From: Fragum whitleyi
Taxonomy: Eukaryota; Mollusca; Bivalvia; Cardiida; Cardiidae
NCBI GenBank assembly: GCA_948146395.1
Contig: OX411555.1
Location: 43,237,725 to 43,301,724, forward strand
Direction: 5' to 3'
DNA: 64,000 nucleotides
Shown one piece after another: positions 39,890 through 51,600 of this stretch. A model generated the notes under the pieces. That model had not been told where the DNA came from. It saw nothing but the letters and a program-made list of their open reading frames with translations, and ran no database searches. Each line of letters starts with the position of its first letter. Positions within the stretch are counted from its first letter, which is position 1. The translations under genes were made by a program, and so were the position numbers.

Positions 39890-41890
39890 GTAGGCAGTTT
39901 TCTACCACTTTGCCTTGACTCATCGACCCGAAACTCGGAGCGTTGCAGGTTCAGATGGTCCCCCAGTCACTCGCGCTAGCCCAGATCAGGCAGCACAGCA
40001 GAAAGGTATGGGTTTGCATTTGAAAAGACCAAAACAAGCGCAATTTCTTCACGTTTGGCCCACTTGGTACGCAGTTTTTCTACCCCTTAGGCTTGACCTA
40101 TCGACCCGGAACTCTGGGCATTGCAGGTTGGGGTGGTCCCCTGGTCTGTCGCACAAGCCCAGATCAGACCGCACGGCCGAAGCCAATGCTCTATGCCGCT
40201 CAAATTGGCATACCTGGCCAAACGGATCAAACTTGACCTTGACTGATCAACCCGAAACTCGGAGCGTTGCAGGTTCAGGTGGTCCTGTGGTCACAGGCAG
40301 GAGTCCAGGTCAGACCGCACAGCAGAAGTGCATGCGGTTCGTGCTTGAAAAGGACAAAACAAGCCCAAAGGCCTTGACTGTTTGCAACTTGGTACGCAGT
40401 TTTTTACCCCTTTGGCTTGACAGATCGACCCGAAACTCGGAATGTTGCAGGTTCGGGTGGTATCCCTGGCCATTCGCCTATCCCAGGTCAGACTGCACAG
40501 CAGAAGGGTATGCGGTTCACTGCTGAAAAACCCTTACAAACCCAAAGGCCTTGACTGTTGGCAACTTGTTAGGCAGTTTTCTACCCCTTTGCCTTGACCC
40601 ATGGACACAATACTCGGAGTGTTGCAGGTTCAGATGGTCCCCCGGTCACTCGCGAGAGCCCAGGTCAGGCAGCACAGCAGAAAGGTATTCGGTTTGCGTT
40701 TGAAAAGACCCAAACAAACCCAATTTCTTCACTTATGGCCCACTTAGTACGCAGTTTTTCTACCCCTTAGGCTTGACCTGTAGACCCGGAACTCTGGGCA
40801 TTGCAGGTTGGAGTGGTCCCCTGGTCTGTCGCGCAAGCCCAGATCAAACCGCACTGCCGAAGCCAATGCTCTATGCCGCTCAAATTGGCAAACCTGGCCA
40901 ATCAGGTCAACCTTGACCTTGACTGATCGACCTGAAACTCAGAGCGATGCAGGTTCAGGTGGTCCCGTGGTCACACACGCAAGCCCAGGTCAGACCGCAC
41001 AGGAGAAGGGTATGCGGTTCGCGCTTGAAAAGGCCAAAACAAGCCCAAAGGCCTTGACTGTTGGCAACTTGGTAGGCAGTTTTCTACCCCTTTGCCTTGA
41101 CCAATCAACCCGAAACTCGGAGCGTTGCAGGTTCAGATGGTCCCCAGGTCACTCGCACATGCCCAGGTCAGGCAGCACAGCAGAAAGGTATGCGGTATGT
41201 GTTTGAAAAGACCAAAACAAGCCCAATTTCTTCACTTTTGGCCCACTTGGTACGCAGTTTTTCTACCCCTTAGGCTTGACCTGTCAACCCGGAACTCTGG
41301 GCATTGCAGGTTGGGGTGGTCCCCTGGTCACTCGCCAAGCCCAGGTCAGATTGCTCAGCCCAAGGGCATGTGGTTCACTGCTGAAAAACCCTAACAAACC
41401 CAAAGGCCTTGACTGTTGGCAACTTGGTAGGCAGTTTTCTACCCCTTTGCCTTGACCCATCAACCCGAAACTCGGAGTGTTACATGTTCAGATGGTCCCC
41501 TGGTCACTCGGGCGAGCCCAGGTCAGGCAGCACAGCAGAAAGGTATGCGATCGCATTTGAAAAGACCAAAACAAGCTAAATTTCTTAACTTTTGGCCCAC
41601 TTGGTATGCAGTTTTTCTTCCCCTTAGGCTTGATCTATGGACCCTGAACTCTGGGCATTGCAGGTTGGGGTGGTCCCCTGGTCTGGCGCGCGAGCCCATA
41701 TCAGACGGCTCGGCTGAAGCCAATGCTCTATGCCTCTTAAATTGGCATACCTGGTCAAACAGGTCGACCTTGACCTTTATTGATCGACCCAAAACTCGGA
41801 GCATTGCAGGTTCAGGTGGTCCCGTGGTCACACGCGCGAGTCCAGGTCAGACCGCATAGCAGAAGGGTATGGGGTTCGCGCTTGAAAAGG
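39890..41890 (+). repeat. ~2.0 kb multi-HOR block, copy 1
   Basis: Matches about 42430-44430 at an offset of 2539-2540 bp. Shared private markers are CTACCACTTTGCCTTGACTC, GGTATGGGTTTGCATTTG, TTCACGTTTGGCCC, GGCCATTCGCCTATCCC, CTTGACCTGTAGACCCGG, AAACCTGGCCAATCAGG, the D/B hybrid GGTCACTCGCCAAGCCC, GTCTGGCGCGCGAGCCC and TCTATGCCTCTTAAATTGG. The block spans about three HORs with irregular junctions. Confidence 0.85.
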
Positions 41891-42429
41891 CCAAAACAAG
41901 CCCAAAGGCCTTAACTGTTGGCAACTTGGTAGGCAGTTTTCTACCCCTTTGCCTTGACAGATCGACCAGAAACTTGGAATGTTGTAGGTTCGGGTGATCC
42001 CCTGGTCTGTCGCGCAAGCCCAGATCAGACCGCACGGACGAAGCCAATGCTCTATGTCGCTTAAATTGGCATGCCTGGCCAAACGGGTTGATCTTTACCT
42101 TGACTGATCGACCCGAAACTCGGGGCGTTGCAGGTTCAGGTGGTCCCGTGGTCACACGCTCGAGCCCAGGTCAGACTGCACAGCAGAAGGGTATGCGGTT
42201 CGCGCTTGAAAAGGCCAAAACAAGCCAAAAGGCCTTGACTGTTGGCAACTTAGTACACAGTTTTCTACCCCTTTGGCTTGACAGATCTACCCGAAATTTG
42301 GAATGTTGCAGGTTCGGGTGATCTCCTGGTCACTCGCGCAAGCCCAAGTCAGATTGCTTAGCCCAAGGGCATGCGGTTAACTGCTGAAAAACCCTAACAA
42401 ACCCAAAGGTCTTGACTTTTGGCAAATTG

Positions 42430-44430
42430 GTAGGCAGTTTTCTACCACTTTGCCTTGACTCATCGACCCGAAACTTGGAGCGTTGCAGGTTCAGATGGTC
42501 CCCCAGTCACTCGCGCGAGCCCAGGTCAGGCAGCACAGCAGAAAGGTATGGGTTTGCATTTGAAAAGACCCAAACAAACCCAATTTCTTCACGTTTGGCC
42601 CACTTGGTACGCAGTTTTTCTACCCCTTAGGCTTGACCTATCGATCCGGAACTATGGGCATTGCAGGTTGGGGTGGTCCCCTGGTCTGTCGCGCAAGCCA
42701 AGATCAGACCGCACGGCCGAAGCCAATGCTCTATGCCGCTCAAATTGGCATACCTGGCCAAACGGCTCAAACTTGACCTTGACTGATCGACCTGAAACTC
42801 GGAGCGTTGCAGGTTCAGGTGGTCCTGTGGTCACAGGCGAGAGTCCAGGTCAGACCGCACAGCAGAAGTGTATGCGGTTCGTGCTTGAAAAGGACAAAAC
42901 AAGCCCAAAGGCCTTGACTGTTTGCAACTTGGTACGCAGTTTTTTACCCCTTTGGCTTGACAGATCGACCCGAAACTCGGAATGTTGCAGGTTCGGGTGG
43001 TCCCCTGGCCATTCGCCTATCCCAGGTCAGACTGCACGGCAGAAGGGTATGCGGTTCACTGCTGAAAAACCCTTACAAACCCAAAGGCCCTGACTGTTGG
43101 CAACTTGTTAATCAGTTTTCTACCCCTTTGCCTTGACCCATGGACACGAAACTCGGAGTGTTGCAGGTTCAGATGGTCCCCCAGTCACTCGCGAGAGCCC
43201 AGGTCAGGCAGCACAGCAGAAAGGTATGCGGTTTGCGTTTGAAAAGACCCAAACAAACCCAATTTCTTCACTTTTAGCCCACTTAGTACGCAGTTTTTCT
43301 ACCCCTTAGGCTTGACCTGTAGACCCGGAACTCTGGGCATTGCAGGCTGGGGTGGTCCCCTGGTCTGTCGCGCAAGCCCAGATCAGACCACACTGCCGAA
43401 GCCAATGCTCTATGCTGCTCAAATTGGCAAACCTGGCCAATCAGGTCAACCTTGACCTTGACTGATCGACCCGAAACTCAGAGTGTTGCAGGTTCAGGTG
43501 GTCCCGTGGTCACACGCGCAAGCCCAGGTCAGACCGCACAGGAGAAGGGTATGCGGTTCGCGCTTGAAAAGGCCAAAACAAGCCCAAAGGCCTTGACTGT
43601 TGGCAACTTGGTATGCAGTTTTCTACCCCTTTGCCTTGACCAATCAACCCGAAACTCGGAGCGTTGCAGGTTCAGATGGTCCCCAGGTCACTCGCACATG
43701 CCCAGGTCAGGCAGCACAGCAGAAAGGTATGCGGTATGTGTTTGAAAAGACCAAAACAAGCCCAATTTCTTCACTTTTGGCCCACTTGGTACGCAGTTTT
43801 TTTACCCCTTAGGCTTGACCTGTCAACCCGGAACTCTGGGCATTGCAGGTTGGGGTGGTCCCTGGTCACTCGCCAAGCCCAGGTCAGATTGCTCAGCCCA
43901 AGGGCATGTGGTTCACTGCTGAAAAACCCTAACAAACCCAAAGGCCTTGACTGTTGGCAACTTGGTAGGCAGTTTTCTACCCCTTTGGCTAAACCCATGG
44001 ACCCGAAACTCGGAGCGTTACAGGTTCAGATGGTCCCCCGGTCACTCGGGCGAACCCAGGTCAGGCAGCACAGCAGAAAGGTATGCGGTTCGCATTTGAA
44101 AAGACCAAAACAAGCTCAATTTCTTAACTTTTGGCCCACTTGGTACGCAGTTATTCTACCCCTTAGGCTTGACCTATCGACCCTGAACTCTGGGCATTGC
44201 AGGTTCGGGTGGTCCCCTGGTCTGGCGCGCGAGCCCATATAAGACGGCACGGCTGAAGCCAATGCTCTATGCCTCTTAAATTGGCATACCTGGCCAAACA
44301 GGTCGACCTTGACCTTGATTGATCGACCTGAAACTCGGAGCATTGCAGGTTCTGGTGGTCCCGTGGTCACACGCGCGAGTCCAGGTCAGACCGCATAGCA
44401 GAAGGGTTTGCGGTTCGCGCTTGAAAAGGC
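42430..44430 (+). repeat. ~2.0 kb multi-HOR block, copy 2
   Basis: Second copy of the 39890-41890 block. Differences include GACTGCACGGCAGAAGGG (about 43029) against GACTGCACAGCAGAAGGG, and CAACTTGTTAATCAG against CAACTTGTTAGGCAG. A third, partial relative at about 44700-45300 repeats the CTGTAGACCCGG, CCAATCAGG and GAGCGATGCAGG markers. The block was therefore copied more than once. Confidence 0.85.
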
Positions 44431-45339
44431 CAAAACAAGCTTAAGGGCCTTGACTGTTGGCAACTTGGTACGCAGTTTTCTACTCCTTTGGCTTGACCGA
44501 TCTACTTGAAACTCGGAATGTTGCAGGTTCGGGTGGTCCCCTGGTCACTCGCGCGAGCCCAGGTCAGATTGCTCTGCCCAAGGGCATGCAGTTCACTGCT
44601 GAAAAACCCTAACAAATCCAAAGGCCTTGACTGTTGGCAACTTGGTATGCAGTTTTCTGTCCCTTTGCCTTGACCCATCAACCCGAAACTCTGAGCATTG
44701 CAGGTTCGGGTGGTCCCCGGTCACTCGCGAGAGCCCAGGTCAGGCAGCACAGCAGAAAGGTATGCGGTATGTGTTTGAAAAGACCAAAACAAGCCCAATT
44801 TCTTCACTTTTGGCCCACTTGGTACGCAGTTTTTCTACCCCTTAGGCTTGACCTGTAGACCCGGAACTCTGGGCATTGCAGGTTGGGGTGGTCCCCTGGT
44901 TTGTCGCGCGAGCCCAGATCAGACCGCACTGCCGAAGCCAATGCTCTATGCCGCTCAAATTGGCAAACCTGGCCAATCAGGTCAACCTTGACCTTGACTG
45001 ATCGACCCGAAACTCAGAGCGATGCAGGTTCAGGTGGTCACGTGGTCACACGCGCAAGCCCAGGTCAGACCGCAGAGGAGAAGGGTATGCGGTTCGCGCT
45101 TGAAAAGGCCAAAACAAGCCCAAAGGCCTTGACTGTTGGCAACTTGGTAGGCAGTTTTCTACCCCTTTGCCTTGACCAATCAACCCGAAACTCGGAGGGT
45201 TGCAGGTTCAGATGGTCTCCAGGTCACTCGCACGAGCCCAGGTCAGGCAGCACAGCAGAAAGGTATGCCATTCGCGTTTGAAAAGACCAAAACAAGCCCA
45301 ATTTCTTAACTTTTGGCCCACTTGGTACGCAGTTTTTCT

Positions 45340-45620
45340 ACCCCTTAGGCTTGACCTTGTCACGCAAACTCAGATCAGACCGCACGGCCGAAGCCAATGC
45401 TCTATGCCGCTCAAATTGGCATACCTGGCCAATCGGGTCGACCTTGACCTTGACTAATCGACCCGAAACTCGGAGCGTTGCAGGTTCAGGTGGTCCAGTG
45501 GTCACATGCGCGAGCCCAGGTCGGATCGCTCAGCCCAAGGGCATGCGGTTCACTTCTGAAAAACCCTTACAAGCCCAATTTCTTCACTTTTGGCCCACTT
45601 GGTAGGCAGTTTTCTACCAC
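45340..45620 (+). repeat. Deleted D monomer and B/C hybrid
   Basis: At about 45345-45460 the D monomer has lost its head (GGCTTGACCTTGTCACGC leads straight to CAGATCAGACCGCACGG). The A that follows turns into B (GATCGCTCAGCCCAAGG). It then joins C through ACCCTTACAAGCCCAATTTC, followed by a normal D. Two deletion-type joins within 300 bp make this one of the most eroded places in the forward block. Confidence 0.8.
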
Positions 45621-48600
45621 TTAGGCTTGACCTATTGACCCGGAACTCTGGGCATTGCAGGTTGGGGTAGTCCCCTGGTCTGTCGCGCAAGCCCAGATCA
45701 GACCGCATGGCCGAAGCCAATGCTCGATGCCGCTCAAATTGGCATACCTGGCCAAACGGGTCGACCTTGACCTTGACTGATCGACCCGAAACTCGGAATG
45801 TTGCAGGTTCAGGTGGTCCTGTGGTCACACGCGCAAGCCTAGGTCAAACTGCACAGAAGAAGGGTATGTCGTTCACACTTGAAAAGACCAAAACAAGCCC
45901 AATTTCTTTACTTTTGGCCCACTTGGTACGCAGTTTTCTACCCCTTTGGCTTGACAGATCGTCCCAAAACTCGGAATGTTGCAGGTTCGGGTGGTCCCCT
46001 GGCCATTCGCCTATCCCAGGTCAGATTGCTCAGCAGAAGGGTATGCAAATCACTGCTCAAAACCCTAACAAACCCAAAGGCCTTGAATGTTGGCACTTGG
46101 TAGGCAGTTTTCTAACCCTTTGCCTTGACCCATCGACCCGAAACTCGGAGCGTTGCAGGTTCAGATGGTCCCCCGGTCACTCGCGCGAGCCCAGGTTAGG
46201 AAGCACAGCAGAAAGGTATGCGGTTTGCATTTGAAAAAACCAAAACAAGCCCAATTTCTTCACTTTTGGCCCACTTGGTACGCAGTTTTTCTACCCCTTA
46301 GGCTTGACCTATCGACCCAGAACGCTGGGCATTGCAGGTTGGGGTGGTCCCCTGGTCTGTTGCGCGAGCCCAGATCAGAAGGCACGGCTGAAGCCAAGGC
46401 TCTATGCCGCTCAAAAAGGCATACCTGGCCAAACGGGTCGACCTTGACCTTGACTGATCGACTGGAAACTCGGAATGTTGCAGGTTCAGGTGGTCCCCTG
46501 GTCACTCACCTAGGTCAGATCGCTCAGCGCAAGGGCATGTGGTTCACTGCTGAAAAACCCTAACAAACCCAAAGGCCTTGACTGTTGGAAACTTGGTAGG
46601 CAGTTTTCTACCCCTTTGCCTTGACCGATCGACCCGAAACTTTGAGCGTTGCAGGTTCAGATGGTCCCCGGTCACTCGCGTGAGCCCAGGTCAGGCAGCA
46701 CAGGAGAAAGGTATGCGGTTTGCGTTTGAAAAGACCAAAACAAGCCCAATTTTTTCACTTTTGGCCCACTTGGTACGCAGTTTTCCTACCCCTTTGGCAT
46801 GACCAATCGACCAGAAACTCCGAATGTTGCAGGTTGGGGTGGTCCCCTGGTCACTAGCCTGAGCCCAGGTCAGATCACTCAGCCCAAGGGCATGCGGTTC
46901 ACTGCTGAAAAACCCTAACAAACCCAAAGGCCTTGACTGTTGGCAACTTGGTAGGCAGTTTTCTACCCCCTCGCCTTGACAGATCGACCTGAAACTCGGA
47001 GCATTGCAGGTTCAGATGGTCCCCCGGTCACTCGCGCGAGCCCAGGTCAGGCAGCACAGCAGAAAGGTATGCGGTTCGCGTTTAAAAAGGCGAAAACAAG
47101 CCCAATTTATTAACTTTTGGCCCACTAGGTACGCAGTTTTTCTACCCCTTAGGCTTGATCTATCGTCCCGGAACTCTGGGCATTGCAGGTTGGGGTGGTC
47201 CCCTGGTCTGTCGTGCAAGGCCATATCAGACCGCACGGCCAAAGCCAATGCTCTTTGCCGCTCAAATTGGCATACCTGGCCAAACGGGTTGACCTTGACC
47301 TTGACTGATCGACCCGAAACTCGGAGCATTGCAGGTTCAGGTGGTCCCGTGGTCACACGCGTGTGAGCCCAGGTCAGACAGCACAGCAGAAGGGAAAGCG
47401 GTTTGCGCTTGAAAAGGCCAAAACAAGCCCAAATGCCTTGACTGTTGGCAACTTGGTACGCAGTTTTCTACCCCTTTGGCTTGACCGATCAACCTGAAAC
47501 TCAGAATGTTGCAGGTTCGGGTGGTCCCCTGGTCACTCGCGCGAGCCCAGGTCAGATCGCTCAGCCCAAGGGCATGCAGTTAACTGCTGAAAAACCCTAA
47601 CAAACCCAAAGGCCTTGACTGTTGGCAACTTGGTAGGCAGTTTTCTCCCCCTTTGCCTTGACCCATCAACCCGAAACTCTGAGCATTGCAGGTTCAGATG
47701 GTCCCCGGTTACTTGCGCGAGCCCAGGTCAGGCAGCACAGCAGAAAGGTATGGGGTATGTGTTTGAAAAGACCAAAACAAGCCCAATTTCTTCACTTTTG
47801 GCTCACTTGGTATGCAGTTTTTCTACCCCTTAGGCTTGACCTATCAACCCAGAACTCTGGGCATTGCAGGTTTGGGTGGTCCCCTGGTCTGTCGCGCAAG
47901 CCCAGATCAGACCCCAGGGCCAAAGCCAATGCTCTATGCCACTCAAATTGGCATACCTGGCCAAACGGGTCGACCTTGACCTTAAATGATCGACCCGAAA
48001 CTCGTAGCGTTGCAGGTTCAGATGGTCCCGTGGTCACACGCGCAAGCCCAGGTCAGACCGCACAGCAGAAGGGTATGCGTTCGCGCTTGAAAAGGCCAAA
48101 ACAAGCCCAAAGGCCTTGACTGTTGGCAACTTGGTATGCAGTTTTCTACCCCTTTGGCTTGACCGATCGACCGGAAACTCGGAATGTTGCAGGTTGGGGT
48201 GGTCCCCTGGTCACTCACATGAGCCCAGGTCAGATTGCTCAGCCCAAGGGCATGCGGTTCACTGCTAAAAAACCCTAACAAACCCAAAGGCCTTGACTGT
48301 TGGCAACTTGGTAGCCAGTTTTCTACCCCTTTGCCTTGACCCATCGACCCGAAACCTGGAGCGTTGCAGGTTCAGATGGTCCCCCAGTCACTTGCTTGAG
48401 CCCAGGTCAGGCAGCACAGCAGAAAGGTATGCGTTTTGTGTTTGAAAAGACCAACACAAGCCCAATTTCTTCACTTTTGGCCCACTTGGTAAGCAGTTTT
48501 CTACCCCTTAGGCTTCACCTATCGACCCGCAACTCTGGGCATGGCAGGTTGGGGTGGTCCCCTGGTTTGTTGCGCGACCCCAGATCAGACCGCACGGCCA

Positions 48601-48629
48601 AAGCCAATGCTCTATGCTGCTCAAATTGG

Positions 48630-48636
48630 CATGACC
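48630..48636. other. Satellite orientation switch (inversion junction)
   Basis: Forward D reads CTGCTCAAATTGGCAT up to about 48632. The next bases, GACCTGGACTCGCGC, are the reverse complement of the first third of monomer A, and every landmark after this is reversed. In forward D, GGCAT is followed by ACCTGGCC. In reversed A the motif is TGACCTGGACTCG. The two partners therefore share ACCTGG at the join, with one extra G. This looks like a microhomology-assisted breakpoint inside the satellite. Confidence 0.93.
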
Positions 48637-51600
48637 TGGACTCGCGCAAGTGACCATGGGACCACCTAAACCTGCAACGTTCTGAGTTGCCGGTCGATCG
48701 GTAAAGGTCAAGGTCGACCTGTTTGGCCAGGTATGCCAATTTGAGTTGCAAAGAGCATTGGCTTTGGCTGAGCGATCTGACCTGGGCTCACTTGAGACAC
48801 CAAGGGACCACCAGAACCTACAACCCTCCGAGTTTTGGGTCGATGGGTCAAGGCAAAGGAGTAAAAAACTGCCTACCAAGTTGCCAACAGTGAGGGCCTT
48901 TTGGTTTGTTAGGGTTTTTCAACAGTGAACCCTATACCATGGGGCTGAGCGGTCTGACCTGGCTAACGCGAGTGACCGGGGGCCACCTTAACCTGTAACA
49001 TTCAGAGTACTGGTTGATGGGTCAATCCAAAGTGGTAGAAAACCGCCTACAAAGTTACGAACAATGAAGACCCTTAGGCTGTGCTGTCTGACCTGGGCCC
49101 GCGCGAGTGACCATGGGACCAGCTGAACCTGCAACGCTCCGAGTTCCGGGTGGATTCATCAAGGTCAACGTCAACCTGTTTTGCCAGGTATGCCAATTTG
49201 AACGGCATAGAGCATTGGCTTCGGCTGTGCAGTCTGACCTTGTCTCGCAAAGAGACCAGAGGACCACCAAGGTCAAGGCAAAGGGGTAGAAAAACTGCGT
49301 ACCAAGTCGCAAAAAGTGAAGGCCTTTAGGCTTATTTTGGTCTTTCCAAAAGTGAACCGCATACCTTTCTGCTGTGCGACTGACCTTGGCTTGCGAGAGT
49401 GACCAGGGGACCACCCGAACCTGCAGCATTCAAAGTTTTGGGTCGAACGACCTACCCTTGAGCTGAGCGGTCTGACATGGGCTAGTGCGAGTGACAAGAT
49501 GACAACCCGAACCTGCAACATTCGAAGTTACTCTGCGATTGGTCTAGCCCAAGGGGTAGAATACTGCCTACTTAATTTTCAACAGTGAAGGCATTTGGGC
49601 TTGTTTTGGTATTTTCAAAAGCGAATCACATACCTTTCTGCTGTGTGGCCTGACCTGGACTCGCGCTAGTGACAAGGTGACCACCTGAACCTGCAGCATT
49701 CCAAGTTTTGGGTCGATGGGTCAAGCAAAAGGGGTAGAAAACTGCCTACCAGGTTGCCAACAGTGAGGGCCTTTGGGTTTGTTAGGGTTTTTCAACAGTA
49801 AACGGCCTACCCTTGAGCTAAGCGGTCTAACCTGAGCTCGTGCGAGAGACCAGATGACAACCCGAACCTGCAACATTCGAAGTTTCTCTTCGATGGGTCA
49901 TGCCCAAGGGGTAGAAAACTGCCTACTAAGTTTCCAACAGTGAAGGCATTTGGGCTTGTTTTGTTTTTTCAACAGTGAACGACATACCCTTTGGCTGAGC
50001 GGTTTCACCTGGGCTGACGCAAGTGACCACAGGAACACCTGAACCTGCAACGCTCAAAATTTCGGGTCGGTCGGTCAAGGTCAGGGTCGACCCGCTTGAC
50101 CATGTATGCCAATTTAAACGGGATAGAGCATTGGCTTTCACGATCCCCGTATTGACCTGGGCTCGCGCAAGAGACCAGGGGGCCAACCCGACATACAACG
50201 CTCAGAGTTATGGGTCGAAAACCCAAGCAAAAGGTGTAGAAAACCTGCCTACCAAGTCGCCAAAAGTGAAGACCTTTTGGCTTGTTTTGCTCTATTCAAA
50301 AGCGAACCAAATACCTTTCTGCTGTGTTGCCTGACCTTGGCTCGCGCCAGTGACCAGGGACCACCTGAACCTGCAAGGCTCCGAGTTTTGGGTCCTTGAG
50401 TAAAGGCAAAGGGGTAGAAAACTGCTAACCAAGTTGCCAGTAGTGAAGGCCTCTGGGTTTGTTAGGGGTTTTCAACAGTAAACCATATACCCTTCGACTG
50501 TGCGGTCTTAACCGAGAGATTGGAACCTCTGAAAGTGGCAAGGTGGGCGGGTCTCCTTGGCACATTCGCGAGTCCAGGTCAGATGGCTCAGCCTATTGGC
50601 GTGCACTATTCATGACCAATTTGCTTACTTGACTGCTTCCCATGTTGCCAAAAGTGAAGGCCTTTGGTTTTGTTTTTGGTTATTCAAGAGGGAACCACAT
50701 ACCCTTGGGCTCATCGGTCTGACCTGGGCTCAAGCGAGTGACCAGGGCACCACCTGAATGTGCAATGCTCCAAGTTTCGAGTCGATCGGTCAAGGTCAAG
50801 TTTGACCCGTTTTGCCAGGTGTGCCAATTTGAGCGGCATAGAGCAATGGCTTTGCCTATGGAGTCTGACCTGGGCTCGCGCGAGAAACCAGGGTACCACA
50901 TGAACCTGAAACGCTCAATGTTCCGTTTCGATCGGTCAAGCCAATGGGGTAAAAAACTACCTACCAAGTCGCCAAAAGTAAAGGCCCTATGGTTTGTTAG
51001 GGTTTTTCAACAGTGAACCGAATACCCCTGGGCTGTGCGGTCTGATCTGGACTCATGCAAGTGACCGGGGGACCACCCGAATTTGCAACACTCCGAGTTT
51101 CGGGTCAAATGGTCAAGGTCAAGGTCAAGGTAGACCCGTTTGGCCAGGTGTGCCAATTTGAGCGGCATGGAGCAATGGCTTTGGCTGTGTGGTCTGACCT
51201 GGGCTCGCGCGAGAGACAAGAGGATCACCTTAACCTGCATCACTCTGAGTTCCGGGTCGATCGGTCAAGCAAAAGGGGTAGAAAAACTGTGTACCAAGTT
51301 GCCGAAAGTGAAGGCTTGTTTTGGTCTTTTCAAATGTGAACCGCATACATTTCTGCTGTGTGGCCTGACCTGGGCTCGCGCGAGTGACAAGGGGACCACC
51401 TGAACTGGCAACGCTCCGAGTTTCAGGTCGATGGCTCAAGCCTAAGGGGTAGAAAACTGCTTACCAAGTTGCCAACAGTGAAGGCCTTTGGGTTTGTTGG
51501 GGGTTTTCAACAGTGAACGGCATACCCCTCAGCTGTGCGCCTGACCTGGGCTCGCGCGAGTGACCAGGGAACCATCCGAACCTGCAACGCTCCGAGTTTC

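Larger units (their letters stand above)
1..48632 (+). repeat. Satellite array, four-monomer HOR (~680 bp), forward block
   Basis: Continuous tandem repeat, open at the left edge of the window. Landmarks recur in a fixed order. Monomer A has CAGAAGGGTATGCGG then GAAAAGGCCAAAACAAGC. B has GCCCAAGGGCATGCGG then CTGAAAAACCCTAACAAACC. C has CAGAAAGGTATGCGG then AAACAAGCCCAATTTCTTC. D has CCAATGCTCTATGCCGCTC then TTGGCATACCTGGCC. Monomers begin at CGACCCGAAACTCGGA (D: CGACCCGGAACTCTGGGC). The period measured on clear units is 679-681 bp, so the block holds about 71 HOR lengths. The sequence is GC-richer than the flank after 52905. All open frames here are repeat-phase by-products: they occur on both strands, lack introns or domains, and are composed of the same repeated peptides. 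Function is unknown; a structural heterochromatin or centromere-proximal role is inference. Confidence 0.97.

Noticed and set aside
1..48632. CENP-B box in the satellite.
   Set aside because: TTCG occurs often (GGTTCGCGCTTGAAAAGG, GGTTCGGGTGG), but none fits nTTCGnnnnAnnCGGGn with the required A and CGGG positions.
1..48632. CRISPR array.
   Set aside because: Repeats are contiguous ~680-bp units with no short repeat/unique spacer alternation, and the genome is clearly eukaryotic.
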